Below, piece after piece: positions 1 through 10,138 of a stretch of 26,909 nt of DNA. The position numbers were made by a program, and so were the translations under genes. How positions within the stretch are numbered: position 1 is the first letter of the stretch; every line of letters starts with the position of its first letter. Under the pieces are notes generated by a model. It worked only from the letters and a program-made list of their open reading frames with translations, was not told the DNA's origin and did not search any database. Source of the DNA: Heterostelium multicystogenum (lineage: Eukaryota > Evosea > Eumycetozoa > Acytosteliales > Acytosteliaceae); contig RCNN01000299.1 in assembly GCA_003667245.1 (NCBI GenBank), positions 1 to 26,909 on the forward strand. The letters run 5' to 3'.

Positions 1-279
1 CAATTACAAGACCATTGAAGCCAGCTCCAAAACCAGCTGCTCCAATTGAATCACCACACCCACATCACCAGTTGCTCCAGATCCAGCCCAGCTAATCCAG
101 GTCAAACCTACCCACTATCTGAACTCAAAAAGAAACCAGCTTGGTCTTGACACCAACAACTTAGAAAACTATTTGAGTGATGCCGAATTCCAAGCCTACA
201 TTTAAGGTTTCAAGAGAAGAGTTTGCTAAACTCCAGCCTGGAAGAAAATAAAGAAAAGGCCGCTCATGGACTTTTCTAA
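1..279 (+). CDS. 3' end of a villin-headpiece protein, frame-broken
   Basis: This is the C-terminal end of a gene that begins left of the window. A Pro/Ala-rich linker (about 1-100) is followed by pieces of a villin headpiece, the small C-terminal F-actin-binding module of villin, villidin, dematin and relatives. Visible pieces are TYPLSELKKKPAW, then NNLENYLSDAEFQAY, then KVSREEFAKL, then the basic helix and the terminal AAHGLF followed by TAA at 277-279. These segments keep headpiece order and spacing, but they lie in different frames, with at least four single-base shifts in about 180 nt. The family assignment is firm. Whether the breaks are sequencing errors or decay cannot be settled here, though similar breaks in housekeeping genes nearby favour errors. 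Which headpiece protein it is cannot be told from this fragment. Confidence 0.75.
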
Positions 280-384
280 ATCTACAAATAATATAAATAA
301 CAATATAAAACTAAATTAATTTTAAATAAAATACACCCACCCAATGTACAATATTTAATATAAATATATATATCTTTATTTCAA

Positions 385-895
385 TTATTCTGAACTATCT
401 GAGTCAGTTTCAATATTTTTGAAACTGAGTTTTGATTTTTTCTTTGATTTAATGATAACAACCATTGTATCTTTTTGCCAGGCTCCAGCAACATCTATTT
501 CTTCTTCATCTTCGTCTTCATCTCCATCGTAATCATCATCTTCATCGTAATCATCATCTTCATCAATCATCATATTCTTCATCTTCATCATCATCATCAT
601 CATCATATTCTTCATCGTCATCATCATATTCTTCATCGTCATCATCATCATCATATTCTTCATCATCTTCATCTTCATCATATTCTTCATCATCTTCATC
701 TTCATAAAGATAGATTTGAATCTTCAAAAAAATAATCATCATCTTCATAATCGCCAAAAGTATCACTGTCACTGGTGTCGCCAACTTCGTATTCGTTTTC
801 AACATCGGGAATTTACAAATATATTTCCGTTGAAGCCAACGAATTGGTTGATGAAGGTTTGAAAGTTTTTCTTCTTTTATGATTGCACCTTGCAT
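385..895 (-). CDS. Acidic Asp/Glu/Tyr-rich protein or tail, frame-broken
   Basis: The minus strand encodes a very acidic tract in which Asp/Glu runs are broken by Tyr in a recurring D/E-E-Y pattern. The tract occupies roughly 715-490 and ends in a basic patch (KSKKKSKLSF) and an acidic Ser-containing end (ETDSDSSE) with its stop at 385. Two ORFs overlap and must be joined by a shift inside the GAT/GAA repeat near 570. A second shift in a T homopolymer near 727 would add the upstream acidic segment DVENEYEVGDTSDSD. The upstream end overlaps the 3' end of the FNIP-repeat gene, so this could be a separate small gene or the acidic tail of that gene. I recognise no domain. Low complexity makes the exact frame uncertain. 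Confidence 0.4.
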
Positions 896-2705
896 ATTAT
901 TTCCATTACCAGCAATCTATCTTTGCTAATTCTTCTAATGTAGATGGCTTCACCATCTATGACTTGGATTACCTGAATGTTTGTTTTAGGTGGTAGCACA
1001 TGTCTAAGTACAAAATGTGAAGCAATATATAGTTTTTTGACGGGAGCGATATCTTCTTCGCGGATGAATTGATTGTAACCCATAGAGAGCGTAAGTTCTT
1101 CCAATGATGGTGGGATCACACCTTCCAGTGGGCTGGTCAAAATCCCCAGTAAATTTCAATGATTTCAGAGATTTGGGAGGGCTCCTTTCTCAATTTTAGA
1201 TTTAAAAATTTTCACCCAAACTCTAAGCTTATCAACCTTCTGGTAGAATTCCGCATTTAATTGTACGGTCAAAAGTCAGTTCCAAGCTTAAGAGTCTTCA
1301 ATGTGGGCGGGAACATTCCAACTTTCGGCTCATGGTTCCAACACTCTCCCATTTCTATTTCTGTAACTGTATCTGGGATGCTCAATGTCTTTAAATAGTG
1401 GCAGTGTCCTGTATTGATTTTTCGAATGGAGGGTGGAATCGGTCCAGTCGGTAGCAACTGAGTATCCTTTGTATTAAAGTCAATAGACTCCAGTTTCATA
1501 AGATTTAACTGCGCAAATGAATGTGTTTGTTCATAGTTAATTCCGAGTCCCAAATGGAGTAGTCCAGAGGGGAGAACTCCCTCTAACGATTGATTAAAGT
1601 CATTACCCAAACAAAGATGTGTAAGTGAGCTGGGTAGGGAGGGTAGGGTTGATTGAAAATCGATGATCTATCTTTAGAAAACTCCAATCGCTTAAGGCCA
1701 TTTGGTAAAACACCGGCATGAATAGGTTGATTGAATTTTGAACCAAAAGTCAAATGTGTGAGACTGCTGGGAAGAGAACCAATTAAAAGCTCTTGATTGA
1801 AACCTCCCGTATACAACTTAGTAAGACTCTGCGGGAGTAAGCCAGGTGTCAATTCTCTATCGAAAATATATCCAAATTCCAACTCGAGAAGATTTGGTGG
1901 CAGAACACCCGGATCAATAGGTTGATTATAGAATATTCCAAAAATAAGTGTTGTTAGAGACGCTGGTAAAGAACCAACACTTAAAGGTTCATTGTATTCA
2001 TGTCCAAACTGCAAGTATTTCAAAGTGGGCGGCAATACGTTTGGTTCAATAGCTGTGTTGTAGTAAGCTCCGAATACAAGCTTTGTAAAGCCGTGAGGCA
2101 ATAATTTAGGTGTGATCGGTTGCCTAAAATGTTTGTTAAACTCGATTACTCTGACACTAGAAGGGATAGATTCCTCGGCGATTTCATTGGGTTCATTTAT
2201 ATTAAATTTAATCTCTTCGACACCTTCTGGAATGTTGCCAGGCAAGATATCAGAAGAAAACTGGGCACCAAATTTCAGATACTTTATATTTTTTGAGGCG
2301 ATAAGGTCTATTATCTATTATATATAAGTTGATTCTATATTAAAAGCTGCTCTGCAAAGACTAATAGACAACAATCGTTGTTTTGTCCATTCTTACATAT
2401 ATATTTAATGACATTAGTATTGCTTTGGTATTGCACTTCAGAGTCAATTCTATCCAAGTAGATCATGGTACGAGAATCATAGTTATCCAATGACTTTATG
2501 ATGGCCGCTCTATAAGAGTTGAGGTATAGATTCTCACTTTCATAGTAGGAATAAGAGAATTTCAATTGATGTGGGATATACGAAGTATGTATCGATCTCT
2601 TTCTTCAAACAGTTTCTTCGAAGTCAATGTCAAACATACAAGATCAACATTGGAGTCGATAAACGACACTATCTTTTGAAGTAGTATATGTGAAAGATTC
2701 TCCAT
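877..2705 (-). CDS. FNIP-repeat protein, frame-broken
   Basis: A member of the large dictyostelid FNIP leucine-rich-repeat family. The start at 2705 gives the typical N-terminus MENLSHILLQKIVSFID, an F-box-like helix pair, followed by LTSKKLFEERDRYI. A linker region (2565-2335) leads to repeated FNIP units from about 2320 to 1090, such as FNQPIHAGVLPNGLKRLEF, YNQPIDPGVLPPNLLELEF and YNEPLSVGSLPASL. The C-terminus VIDGEAIYIRRISKDRLLV is also typical of the family. Expected length is about 600 residues. The frame breaks near 2566, 2330, 1630, 1265, 1200 and 1145; each join restores repeat continuity. These proteins are thought to bind other proteins, but the individual function is unknown. With many paralogues in such genomes, true pseudogene status is possible, although nearby housekeeping genes show the same kind of breaks. 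Confidence 0.85.
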
Positions 2706-3175
2706 CTCTCTCTAACAAATGCGATAATACTGCAGTGTTAATAATAATCTAAATAACTTTAGTTTTTTAAATTTATGGATGAAGTTGAGATGATATTTTT
2801 TTGTTTATTATTACCACCACATTTTATTCGTTTTCAAATAAAATAAATTATGAGACCTTTCTAAAGTTGTTGCAATGCCGTGAAGCATTTTCGTGTCAAC
2901 ATTAATCTTTTATCTATCTATTTACCATCCAAGGTGTCTCACAATATAAAACCAACCACTGTCTTTAAAGAAATAATTAAAATAATAAATAAAAGTTTAT
3001 TTGGGGCTGTTTTGTATAATTGTAAACGAACATAATATTAATATATTCGTTATTTTAGGGTTGGAATCGATTCGATTTGCTTTGAAAGGATATGATTGGT
3101 GTTGTTTGATTATAATGATCATTTTAGAACACATGAAATATAATGTATTAATTTTAAATAATAATATTGTATGCT
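2706..3175. other. Intergenic, AT-rich, no gene seen
   Basis: This contains the upstream region of the FNIP gene (from 2706) and the 3' flank of the ZIP transporter. It is AT-rich with several AATAAA-like stretches near 2950-2995. The short ORFs on both strands at about 2997-3212 mirror each other and show no family features, so I do not call a gene. Confidence 0.5.
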
Positions 3176-4263
3176 TTAGACCCATAGTGCTAAAATAGCT
3201 AATAAAGTCCAACCTAAAAATGCTAATCCAAGCTTTACTTTAAGCCAGCCTGGTTCACCTAATCCAGATGGCAAAAGTTCAATGAGTGAAAATATAAAGA
3301 AAACTTCCAGTGGTAATTGAAAGAACTATGGCCTCTGTGAGAATAGCACCATCGCCATCAAAGTAGTTCGAAAGTGCCATACCAATACCAATACCCAGAG
3401 GTGTCATTGCTGCGCAAAATACGAGAGATAGTGTCGTTTGGAGTGTAGAGAACTTGGCATAGAATACAGGTACACCTAGAGCAAATCCATCAAGCGCTTT
3501 ATGAGCAATTACTGCAACAAGTAGTCCGTAGAAATCATCGGGATTAGTCTCAGCACCCAGTCCAAGTCCGTCGAAAATTGAATGAACTGAGAGGGCAATC
3601 ATGAAAATAGTTGCCTGTGAGACATTTGATTGGTGAGACTTTCCATTGTTGATACCTGAATGCTCGTGGTGTCCATGTCCATGTTGATTCAAACCTTGGT
3701 AGCTTGTCAAAGTGATTCCAGTGTCGCCGGTTGATATGAGGATGGTTGTTTCATTTTCTGGATTAGGTGTGGGAGTGGCGGCATCTGAAAAAGTCGATAT
3801 AGAAGCAGACATGTTCATGTGATTGTGTCCAGCCTCGCCCGTGACACCTCTCTCTACAACCAGCTTATCGAGTGAAATAAGCATAAACATAATTAAAATG
3901 GCAAGAGTTGGGCCAAAATGGAAATTCTTTGTACTGGTTGGTTGGGTCAACACGCTCGAAATAATTGATAAAATTCTCGTTGGCGTCCGGCAGCAGATGG
4001 TTAAAGGCACCAGCCAAAATAATACCAGCAGCAAAACATGTAGCAAACGAAAGAATAGTGACCAGTGACTTGACTTTGGCTCTTCCCAAAATAAAAGGAA
4101 TATAGGACGCCAAAAGTGTCATAAGAAATATGCCAACCATTAAACCAACTTTTATACCTATAAACTGTTCTCTCTCAGCCGAACTACTACTACTGCTGCC
4201 GCTGTTACTGCCGTCGTCTGTACCATTGTTGCCCACTATTTTATAAAAATCTATATTGTCCAT
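3176..4263 (-). CDS. ZIP-family metal ion transporter
   Basis: A zinc/iron-type (ZIP, SLC39) transporter of about 360 residues that would move Zn2+ or another divalent metal into the cytosol. After a Ser-rich start at 4263 come TM1 (IKVGLMVGIFLMTLLASYIP), TM2 with LSFATCFAAGIILAGAFNHL, and TM3 (LAILIMFMLISLDKLV). A long loop carries a His-rich metal-binding run (HGHGHHEH). TM4 follows with the signature HSIFDGLGLGAE, then TM5 with AHKALDGFALG, and the last helices end in GWTLLAILALWV before TAA at 3176. The His and acidic residues of TM4 and TM5 that form the metal site are intact. The frame breaks near 3935 (a T run, within KEFHFGP) and near 3285; both joins recover family sequence. These are probably base-calling errors. 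Substrate specificity cannot be read from sequence. Confidence 0.92.
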
Positions 4264-4740
4264 ATTCTAGCAATCTATATCTCTAACTCTTAACAAAATC
4301 TATTATTATTATTATTATTCTACTATTACTACATATATATTATCTACACTTCTATTCAGCTATGTATATTTAAAACACTTATTAAATCTATTCAACTGTT
4401 AACTATAAAGCTATCAAGAAAAATATATAGGTGCTATAGATGTTTTTTTATCTTTGTGATATTAGATTTTTGTTTTTCAGATTTTAAATTTCTAAATTTA
4501 GAATTTATATGTATTATATTTATATCTATATGCAAATATTATACTTTGATATGTATATGTATGTATGAGTTGTATGAATATGTATATGTATTTGAAGTAT
4601 GAAATATATACAGTTTAATTAGGTATGAAATGATGACTCTGTTAATATTATTAATAATTGATAATTAAAAGTATGTATAAAAATAATATTTATATAAAAA
4701 TCTGAAGGTTATTAGGAAAAAATGACGGAGGAATTGGATT
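4264..4740. other. AT-rich intergenic region with TATG/TATA simple repeats
   Basis: Nothing coding is seen. The right half of the ZIP promoter region has a TTA trinucleotide run (about 4300-4318). The stretch 4500-4600 is full of short TATGTA units. This fits normal dictyostelid intergenic DNA that serves as the ZIP upstream region and the 3' flank of the small gene to the right. Confidence 0.5.
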
Positions 4741-4944
4741 TTATCTTCTACTACTTCTTGAGTTTAACAAAATTTGTGTAAATGTGTTGGAGCTGGACTC
4801 TTTTCTTTGTTTGACACTTCTGATAAACAATGGTAAACCACTGGTGACAACTATAAAGATAAAAAAAATCAAAGTGCCCAAGCAGAAAGTCACCAGTGGT
4901 TTGTCATTGTTTTCACTCAGTTCCCCAGTCACTTCGTTGCACAT
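4741..4944 (-). CDS. Small single-pass membrane protein, unknown function
   Basis: A 67-residue intact ORF beginning MCNEVTGELSENNDKP. It has one strongly hydrophobic segment at about residues 19-41 (VTFCLGTLIFFIFIVVTSG) and then a basic, Ser-rich tail (SVKQRKE...NSRSSRR). The positive-inside rule predicts a short outside or lumenal N-terminus and a cytosolic basic C-terminus. I recognise no family. A clean ORF with AT-rich flanks and a plausible membrane helix supports a real small gene, but at this length chance cannot be excluded. Confidence 0.45.
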   Translation of the reverse strand: MCNEVTGELSENNDKPLVTFCLGTLIFFIFIVVTSGLPLFIRSVKQRKESSSNTFTQILLNSRSSRR

Positions 4945-5269
4945 AAAACAATAAAAATACCAAATCTGTCTATAGCTGTGATTTTATAAAATCAAAATTT
5001 AACAAAATGTAAAAAAATCGGTTTAAATTTAATGTCTGGTGCCATAAAATTTTTGTGACACCCCAGGTTTTGGAATTTACAATTGCAACGAGCACATTTC
5101 GCAAACAAGCTTGGGGATAGTGATCATCAATTTCTGATCTTAGTAACAGGCAGTACCAGCATATCTTATGACAGGCTCTAATTTAGGCTAATAATAAGTC
5201 TTATTGGGAATAACTAATAGTAGAAACATGATGTATAATAGGTTCCTATATTTGTCTTGTAGGATATGG
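4945..5269. other. Intergenic; no gene recognised
   Basis: Upstream of the small membrane gene and downstream of the CAP gene. The part at 5060-5190 is less AT-rich than its surroundings and holds a short possible stem (CCCCA near 5062 with TGGGG near 5112). No ORF, tRNA or known RNA motif could be matched to it. Confidence 0.35.
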
Positions 5270-6490
5270 CTAGTTGGCATATGCAAATAATTGAGTTAGA
5301 TACCATTTCCATCGTTTGATTGATATACGCCAATCGAACAGGTGTTGAAATGACCGAGGAGATTCTCACGATGTCCTTTGGAGTTGATCCAACCTTCCAC
5401 CGATACCTCTGCAACGGTGGCATCCATATTATTCATAGCTACATTCTCTCCTGCTTTGCTATATGGGAATGGAAATTTCGCACATCTATCATCGAATCCA
5501 TCATGTCCAAATGGTACTTTTCCTTCTGCCATATCTATACACAATCATTAGTTATCGCGCGGCAGAGACTCTTTATAACAAACATACTCTTTGAATGCAC
5601 AACTCCTATTTTATACAGTTCTTGGTGCCATCTTAATGGTGGTTTGTTGTGCTTTTGACGGAATTGATTGGAAAGTTCCAATGCTTTTCTTCCAATTGTC
5701 TCTGGGTCTCTGAAGGTATTGTTAATGGTGTGGACGGAAGACCTTGATTTTTGGTCGCTGCTTGAACCACTACCCAAAGAAGCAAAGTGCATTCTATTCT
5801 CTTTTTCCTGATTAACTTTCTTATTTACATCCTCTATTGTATAGAAACTCTTTGACGAAAGTCTAGATTGCAACAAGTTAGTCTCAAAATTTGTTTTATC
5901 AATTGCAAACAACATACTGATTATTTCTAAATGACTCGTGCTTTCTCTTTCTTATGGAACTTAGTTGATTTCTTAAGTCGTTTGATACTGATAAAGGTAC
6001 TCTAGAGGCTTCGTTTGTATTTATTCTTGGTTCGGGTTGTTGCTTATTTACATTTTGATTATGATCTTTATAATTATTTACATTGTTTGTAGTAGTTGCT
6101 GTTATCTTTTTCTGTATTTACACTGGTTGATGGTGATGCTTTTGGTGTTGTAGTCGTAGTGTTTGTTGTTGTTGTTGTTGTTGTGGTTGTAGTTGTATTA
6201 GGTTCATTTGATTTAGTAGATTGTGAAATATTTAAATTTGCCAATCTTCTTTCGTGTATATTTGCAAGTAGTTCTGATCTTAGTTGTTGTCTTGATTTTG
6301 TGATAGGTCGTTGTTGATTTGATGTATTGGGCAGCTTCTCAGTTAATCTATTGTTAGCAACAGTATTGTTATTAACTGTTGATGTTGATGCTGTGGAATG
6401 ATGTAAATGATTGCTGGTAGCAGTGTTGACAACACATATATCATTGTCATCATCAGATGCATCTAAATCAATAACAACTCTATCCATCAT
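5270..6490 (-). CDS. CAP (SCP/PR-1) domain protein with intracellular-type N-terminus
   Basis: About 370 residues in three exons (6490-5918, 5862-5588, 5534-5270). The introns at 5863-5917 and 5535-5587 both start GTATGTT and contain CTAA-type branch motifs; splicing keeps frame. The C-terminal CAP domain reads LELSNQFRQKHNKPPLRW, then HSKNMAEGKVPFGHDGF, AGENVA, VEGWINSKGHRENLL and YLTQLF. It keeps the expected His (FGHD), Glu (GEN) and His (GHR) of the CAP cavity. The N-terminus is unusual. MMDRVVIDLDASDDDNDICV has no signal peptide and looks like a SUMO-interacting motif, followed by a Thr-rich run and a basic RKRKH cluster. One more join is needed near 6100, either a base error in an A run or a small intron of about 58 nt. 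A 1-nt shift near 5300 precedes the end. The CAP call is firm; location and function are inferred. Confidence 0.85.
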
Positions 6491-6732
6491 TGCGTTGCAT
6501 TGGAATAGAACAAGACAAGAATGCTCCTAAACAAACAGCCGATAATGATGAATTACGCAAAAAAATAAGAAAAATGCGTGTCTCCTAATGTTTGTTTTTC
6601 TTGGAAAATGAACATAATGAAATACACTTACAATTAAAAAACATCATGATTTTATTTTTAATATTTTTATTATTTATGTGTAATATTTTATATTTTGGTT
6701 GTTGCAACTAAACTGCTTGGATTATTGTTAAT
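6491..6732. promoter_or_regulatory. Divergent intergenic promoter region
   Basis: This 242-bp gap separates the start codons of the CAP gene (left, minus) and the Asn/Gln-rich gene (right, plus), so it must hold both promoters unless one lies within a transcript. It is very AT-rich on the right (T and A runs at 6640-6700). No specific factor site was recognised. Confidence 0.4.
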
Positions 6733-6768
6733 ATGTCGAGGAGTAATACAAGTACCAACAGAAATCTC

Positions 6769-6828
<60 letters not shown>

Positions 6829-8284
6829 ATCGACGGTAACAACAAGCCCACTCTGAGGCGGAATAAAGAAAGGAAACTAGGTGCTTATGAAGAGCATATT
6901 GCAAATGTTTTGGGTTGTAAACCAAACAGAAAACCCGTATTCAAAGTTGGGAGACAAAAAGTATCATTAGTAGGTTGAGTGAACTTCACCGTAGTATATT
7001 TAAAAATATCTAATACATCCTCAAAAGGAATTTGTTCATAGGTATTCTTTAACCTCGTTGACTCCTTCCGGAGGTACAGTTGGACATGGGAGCAACAACA
7101 ACAGCAGCAGTAAAAACAAAAAAAAATCATACATGAAAATATGATGCAACAAAATCAACCACAGGTACAACAAAATAATTTTAACTTTAATATGGAACTC
7201 TCAGAATTCGATCAGAGAAATAGACCAGGCAATCAACACTCAAGAAATATAGAGAAATACAGAGAGTACCTATTCAATTCACCTCATGACGATGTTTCTC
7301 CGACCTCATCTTTTTTATTTGACCTGTCCAATAATGAAATACATTCGAATACACATGGCACGGTATCACCAAATAAACGACTACCAATGATCAGCAACAA
7401 CAATAATAATAATCTTTACCAACAACAACAGAAAAACAACAACAATAATAATAATGTAATTAATAACAAATCGTCAAGTTCAACCTATCATACTTTATTC
7501 AGTACAAATGATCCAGACATTTATAATGGAGATGAAAATACTAATTATCAAGATTCTGGAACAAACTTTTCCCCATTTATAATTCCAAACCAACATTAGT
7601 CTAAATAGCAGAGGAACAGAATATAACAGTGGTAGTACAATACTAACAAAAGATATGCCCCAACTCCACAAATCAAACGGTGATTCTCAACCATTAAGCT
7701 TCGATTTAAGTGATCATCCAAAGAATGCAAGTGTTGTGAATCATAATGGCAATCAAAACAGTGGCAATAGTTTTGACTCAAGTCAGTTTAACAATTCACC
7801 TTTTACATTCCGATTTACTGCTCAAAACTCTGAAATATGTTCATTCGACAACTCTCCATTGAATCTCGAAAATTATGTGCCCTGTACTTTTGAAGAAGAT
7901 AGTAAAAAGTCCGATTCTTTACAACCAATTCAGACAACCCAAACTCAGCAATCAAAACAAAAATCACCAATCCTGCAACAACTACAACAAAAACAACCCA
8001 TTGTACATATCGACCTAGAACAGCCGGAGCAACCAGTTTCAAATCGTGATAAATCAAAACCAACCATTGAAGAAATGTCAACTATTTTTATACAAAATCA
8101 ATTGAAAGCTCAACAATTGAGACAACAACTAGAACAAAACCAACTATTTTCACACCAAACAGAACAAATTAAGAAAGAGGAGCAACAATATTATGATACT
8201 GCAACTCCTCCGCCTAGTTGTGGTCAATCAGCATCCCAAATAGAGAGTTGGATACGCTTTAAAATAGAAAATAAAAAAACATAG
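6733..8284 (+). CDS. Asn/Gln-rich protein of unknown function
   Basis: Starts MSRSNTSTNRNLN, followed by about 20 Asn from an AAC repeat. A short basic conserved-looking stretch comes next (LRRNKERKLGAYEEHIANVL, then KPVFKVGRQKVSL). The reading then breaks at about 6970-7130. A canonical-looking intron there would be 6972 to about 7043 (GTAGGT...TTCATAG), leading to NLVDSFRRYSWTWEQQ. The reading resumes near 7141 with Gln/Asn-rich, disordered sequence. One A-run shift near 7595 separates two long ORFs (to 7599 and from about 7600). The last part has a Gln-rich coiled-coil-like segment (QLKAQQLRQQLEQNQLF), then TPPPS and IESWIRFKIENKKT, with the stop at 8282-8284. No known domain was recognised. 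The composition resembles dictyostelid transcription or RNA regulators, but that is only a guess. Confidence 0.65.
6768..6827 (+). repeat. (AAC)n microsatellite encoding poly-Asn
   Basis: About 20 uninterrupted AAC units at the start of the Asn/Gln-rich gene. Poly-Asn tracts encoded by triplet repeats are common in dictyostelid proteins. The repeat is nearly pure, so its length probably varies between strains. Confidence 0.9.
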
Positions 8285-8360
8285 TCTAAAACCTTTCAAA
8301 TAGGGTAATATTATTTATTTGTTTGATTGGATTTGTCGGAGGAGTGTTGGACGTCAAGAT

Positions 8361-10138
8361 TTACATACGCTCCAATGGACGGAGACCCAAAAGACGTAAA
8401 CCATTTCCAAGTACCAATTTAGCGCAATAGAAGAGTACATAACGTGCCTCAGCCAAAGCTTGATCGGATCCCTTAACCTTGAGGGCATTGTGGGCAGCGG
8501 AAATCTCGTGACAGAGATCAAAGAGGTAGGTAACAAACAGTGTTTGGTTCGTTGTTGTTGAATGCCAATGTACAGTCTCTGGATAACGTTTGAATGATTG
8601 AAGCCAAGTTGTAGGCGATTGGTTCGACCAAGAGTGAGAGATTGGCAGCTGGGTTCAATGAGACACCAGTCTTACGCTCAATGGAGCAAAGACGAGCGTG
8701 GGCATATTTGTAAATAGGGACCAGTATCACCTTCGAATGACAACATACGATCCCAGTTGAAGTCGTAGTCCTTATTACGCTTGGCTGAGAAATCTTGAAT
8801 AATAACTGCTGATACTGCAACAATATCTGCAACCTCTTCTGGGTTCTCAACTTCAGCATACTTTTGCTCATTCTTCTTCATTGTCTCCAACATAATTGAT
8901 TTAGATTCATTCAAAATCTCTGGTTAAAATTGACAATAAATAAAGTTAATAAAGCCATAAACTTACAAATAAACATTGTTTGGTCTTACCTTCCAAGAAA
9001 ACGACAGTTCCTTTACGAGTTGACATTCCCTTTACTAAACCATAACCAATATGAGTCAAATCCTTATACCAAGGGTATTGCATACGTTCGAGAATCTTAA
9101 ATAGTTGACGGAAATGAAGTTCTTGTTGGGATGCGACGACGTAAATCATCTTTTCGAAATTGTATTTATCCTTACGGAGTGAAGCAGCTGCAATATCACG
9201 AGTGATGTAGAGTGATGATCCATCAGTCTTCTTTACCAAGACCTTACCGAGGTCTGGCTTTGTGTTGGAGAGATCAATAATCTTAGCACCCTTTGAATCC
9301 TCGACCAAGTCAAGTTGGACGAGTTTGTCGTAGGCAGTAACCATACCGTCGCACATCAAACTCTCACCAGAGTACTCGTCAAATTGAACATTCAAACGAG
9401 CGTAGATATCCTTGTATTTCTCGATGGAGAGATCACGGAATTTCTTCCAGATACCAAGGGCGGCTTCGTCACCATCCTCCATCTTCTTGAAGTAGGCACG
9501 AGCAAGGTCGTGAATCTCGGGCTCTGTCTCTGTGAGGTTGTTGATCTTTACGTAGACATCAAAGAGATGCTTGATGGATCCTTGAGCAATTCTTCTTCTG
9601 ATCCGAAACGCTCGAAACCAATGGCCAAAAGACCGTATTGCTTACCCCAGTCACCGAGATAGTTGATGGATTGAACAGTGTATCCAAGTGCACGGTAGAT
9701 GTTGACCAAGAAGTTACCAATAATGGTTGAACGGAGATGACCAGCATGGAATGGCTTGGCGATGTTTGGTGAACTGAACTCGACGACTACTGTTTTTCCA
9801 GCACCTTGAGTGGTGGTACCATACATGTCACCAGCAGCCATGACTTCCTCCAAGATTGATTTTGTCATGACAGTACGATTGATCTTAAAGTTGAGATAGG
9901 TTCCAGCTACGGTGATCTCCTTGATCAAGTCGTTCAAGACAAACTTTGAGGCATACTCAGCGGTCAATGTAGCTGGGTTACCTGGCAACTTTTTGAAACG
10001 ATTCAACTTTGGAACTGGCAAAGCAAAGTCTGCCAACTCCTTATTCTTTGGTGCTTCGATGCACTGAATCAACTGATCCTCTGGGATCTCGGTCAGCTTT
10101 GACATCTGACTTGCAATTTCCTTTTCAAAGATTGACAT
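8361..10138 (-). CDS. argS1: Arginyl-tRNA synthetase, cytosolic
   Basis: A class I aminoacyl-tRNA synthetase that charges tRNA-Arg, about 570 residues. The start at 10138 gives [15 protein letters not shown]. The N-terminal Add1-type domain precedes the HIGH-type signature [16 protein letters not shown] ([12 protein letters not shown]). Further family blocks are [22 protein letters not shown] and the KMSKS-equivalent GMSTRKG, and the anticodon-binding domain ends [13 protein letters not shown] before TAA at 8361. An intron at 8920-8989 (GTAAGA...AACCAG) joins VVFLE to [10 protein letters not shown]. No mitochondrial presequence is seen, which fits the cytosolic form. The frame breaks near 9565, 8708 and 8545; each is a single-base shift (an A run at 8708) and each join recovers conserved ArgRS sequence. 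Because the enzyme is essential, these are almost surely sequence errors. The 3' end faces the Asn/Gln-rich gene with only a 76-bp gap. Confidence 0.95.

Noticed and set aside
465..735. Plus-strand poly-Ser and poly-His ORFs
   Set aside because: They are the antisense of the GAT/GAA acidic repeat; the minus strand gives the balanced acidic tract with a sensible tail.
2112..2327. Plus-strand ORF of 71 residues
   Set aside because: It lies opposite clear FNIP repeats on the minus strand.
2997..3212. Small ORFs on both strands
   Set aside because: They mirror each other in AT-rich DNA; part of the region is the last exon of the ZIP gene.
5040..5190. Possible small structured RNA downstream of the CAP gene
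   Set aside because: Only a 5-bp stem and slightly higher GC; the conserved 11-nt motif of dictyostelid class I RNAs was not found.
5320..5658. Plus-strand ORF of 112 residues
   Set aside because: Antisense to the CAP domain, whose conserved motifs and introns are on the minus strand.
6885..7130. Minus-strand ORF of 81 residues inside the Asn/Gln-rich gene
   Set aside because: Opposite the plus-strand gene; its poly-Cys stretch is the antisense of the Gln/Asn repeat.
9315..9662. Plus-strand ORF of 115 residues
   Set aside because: Antisense to arginyl-tRNA synthetase.
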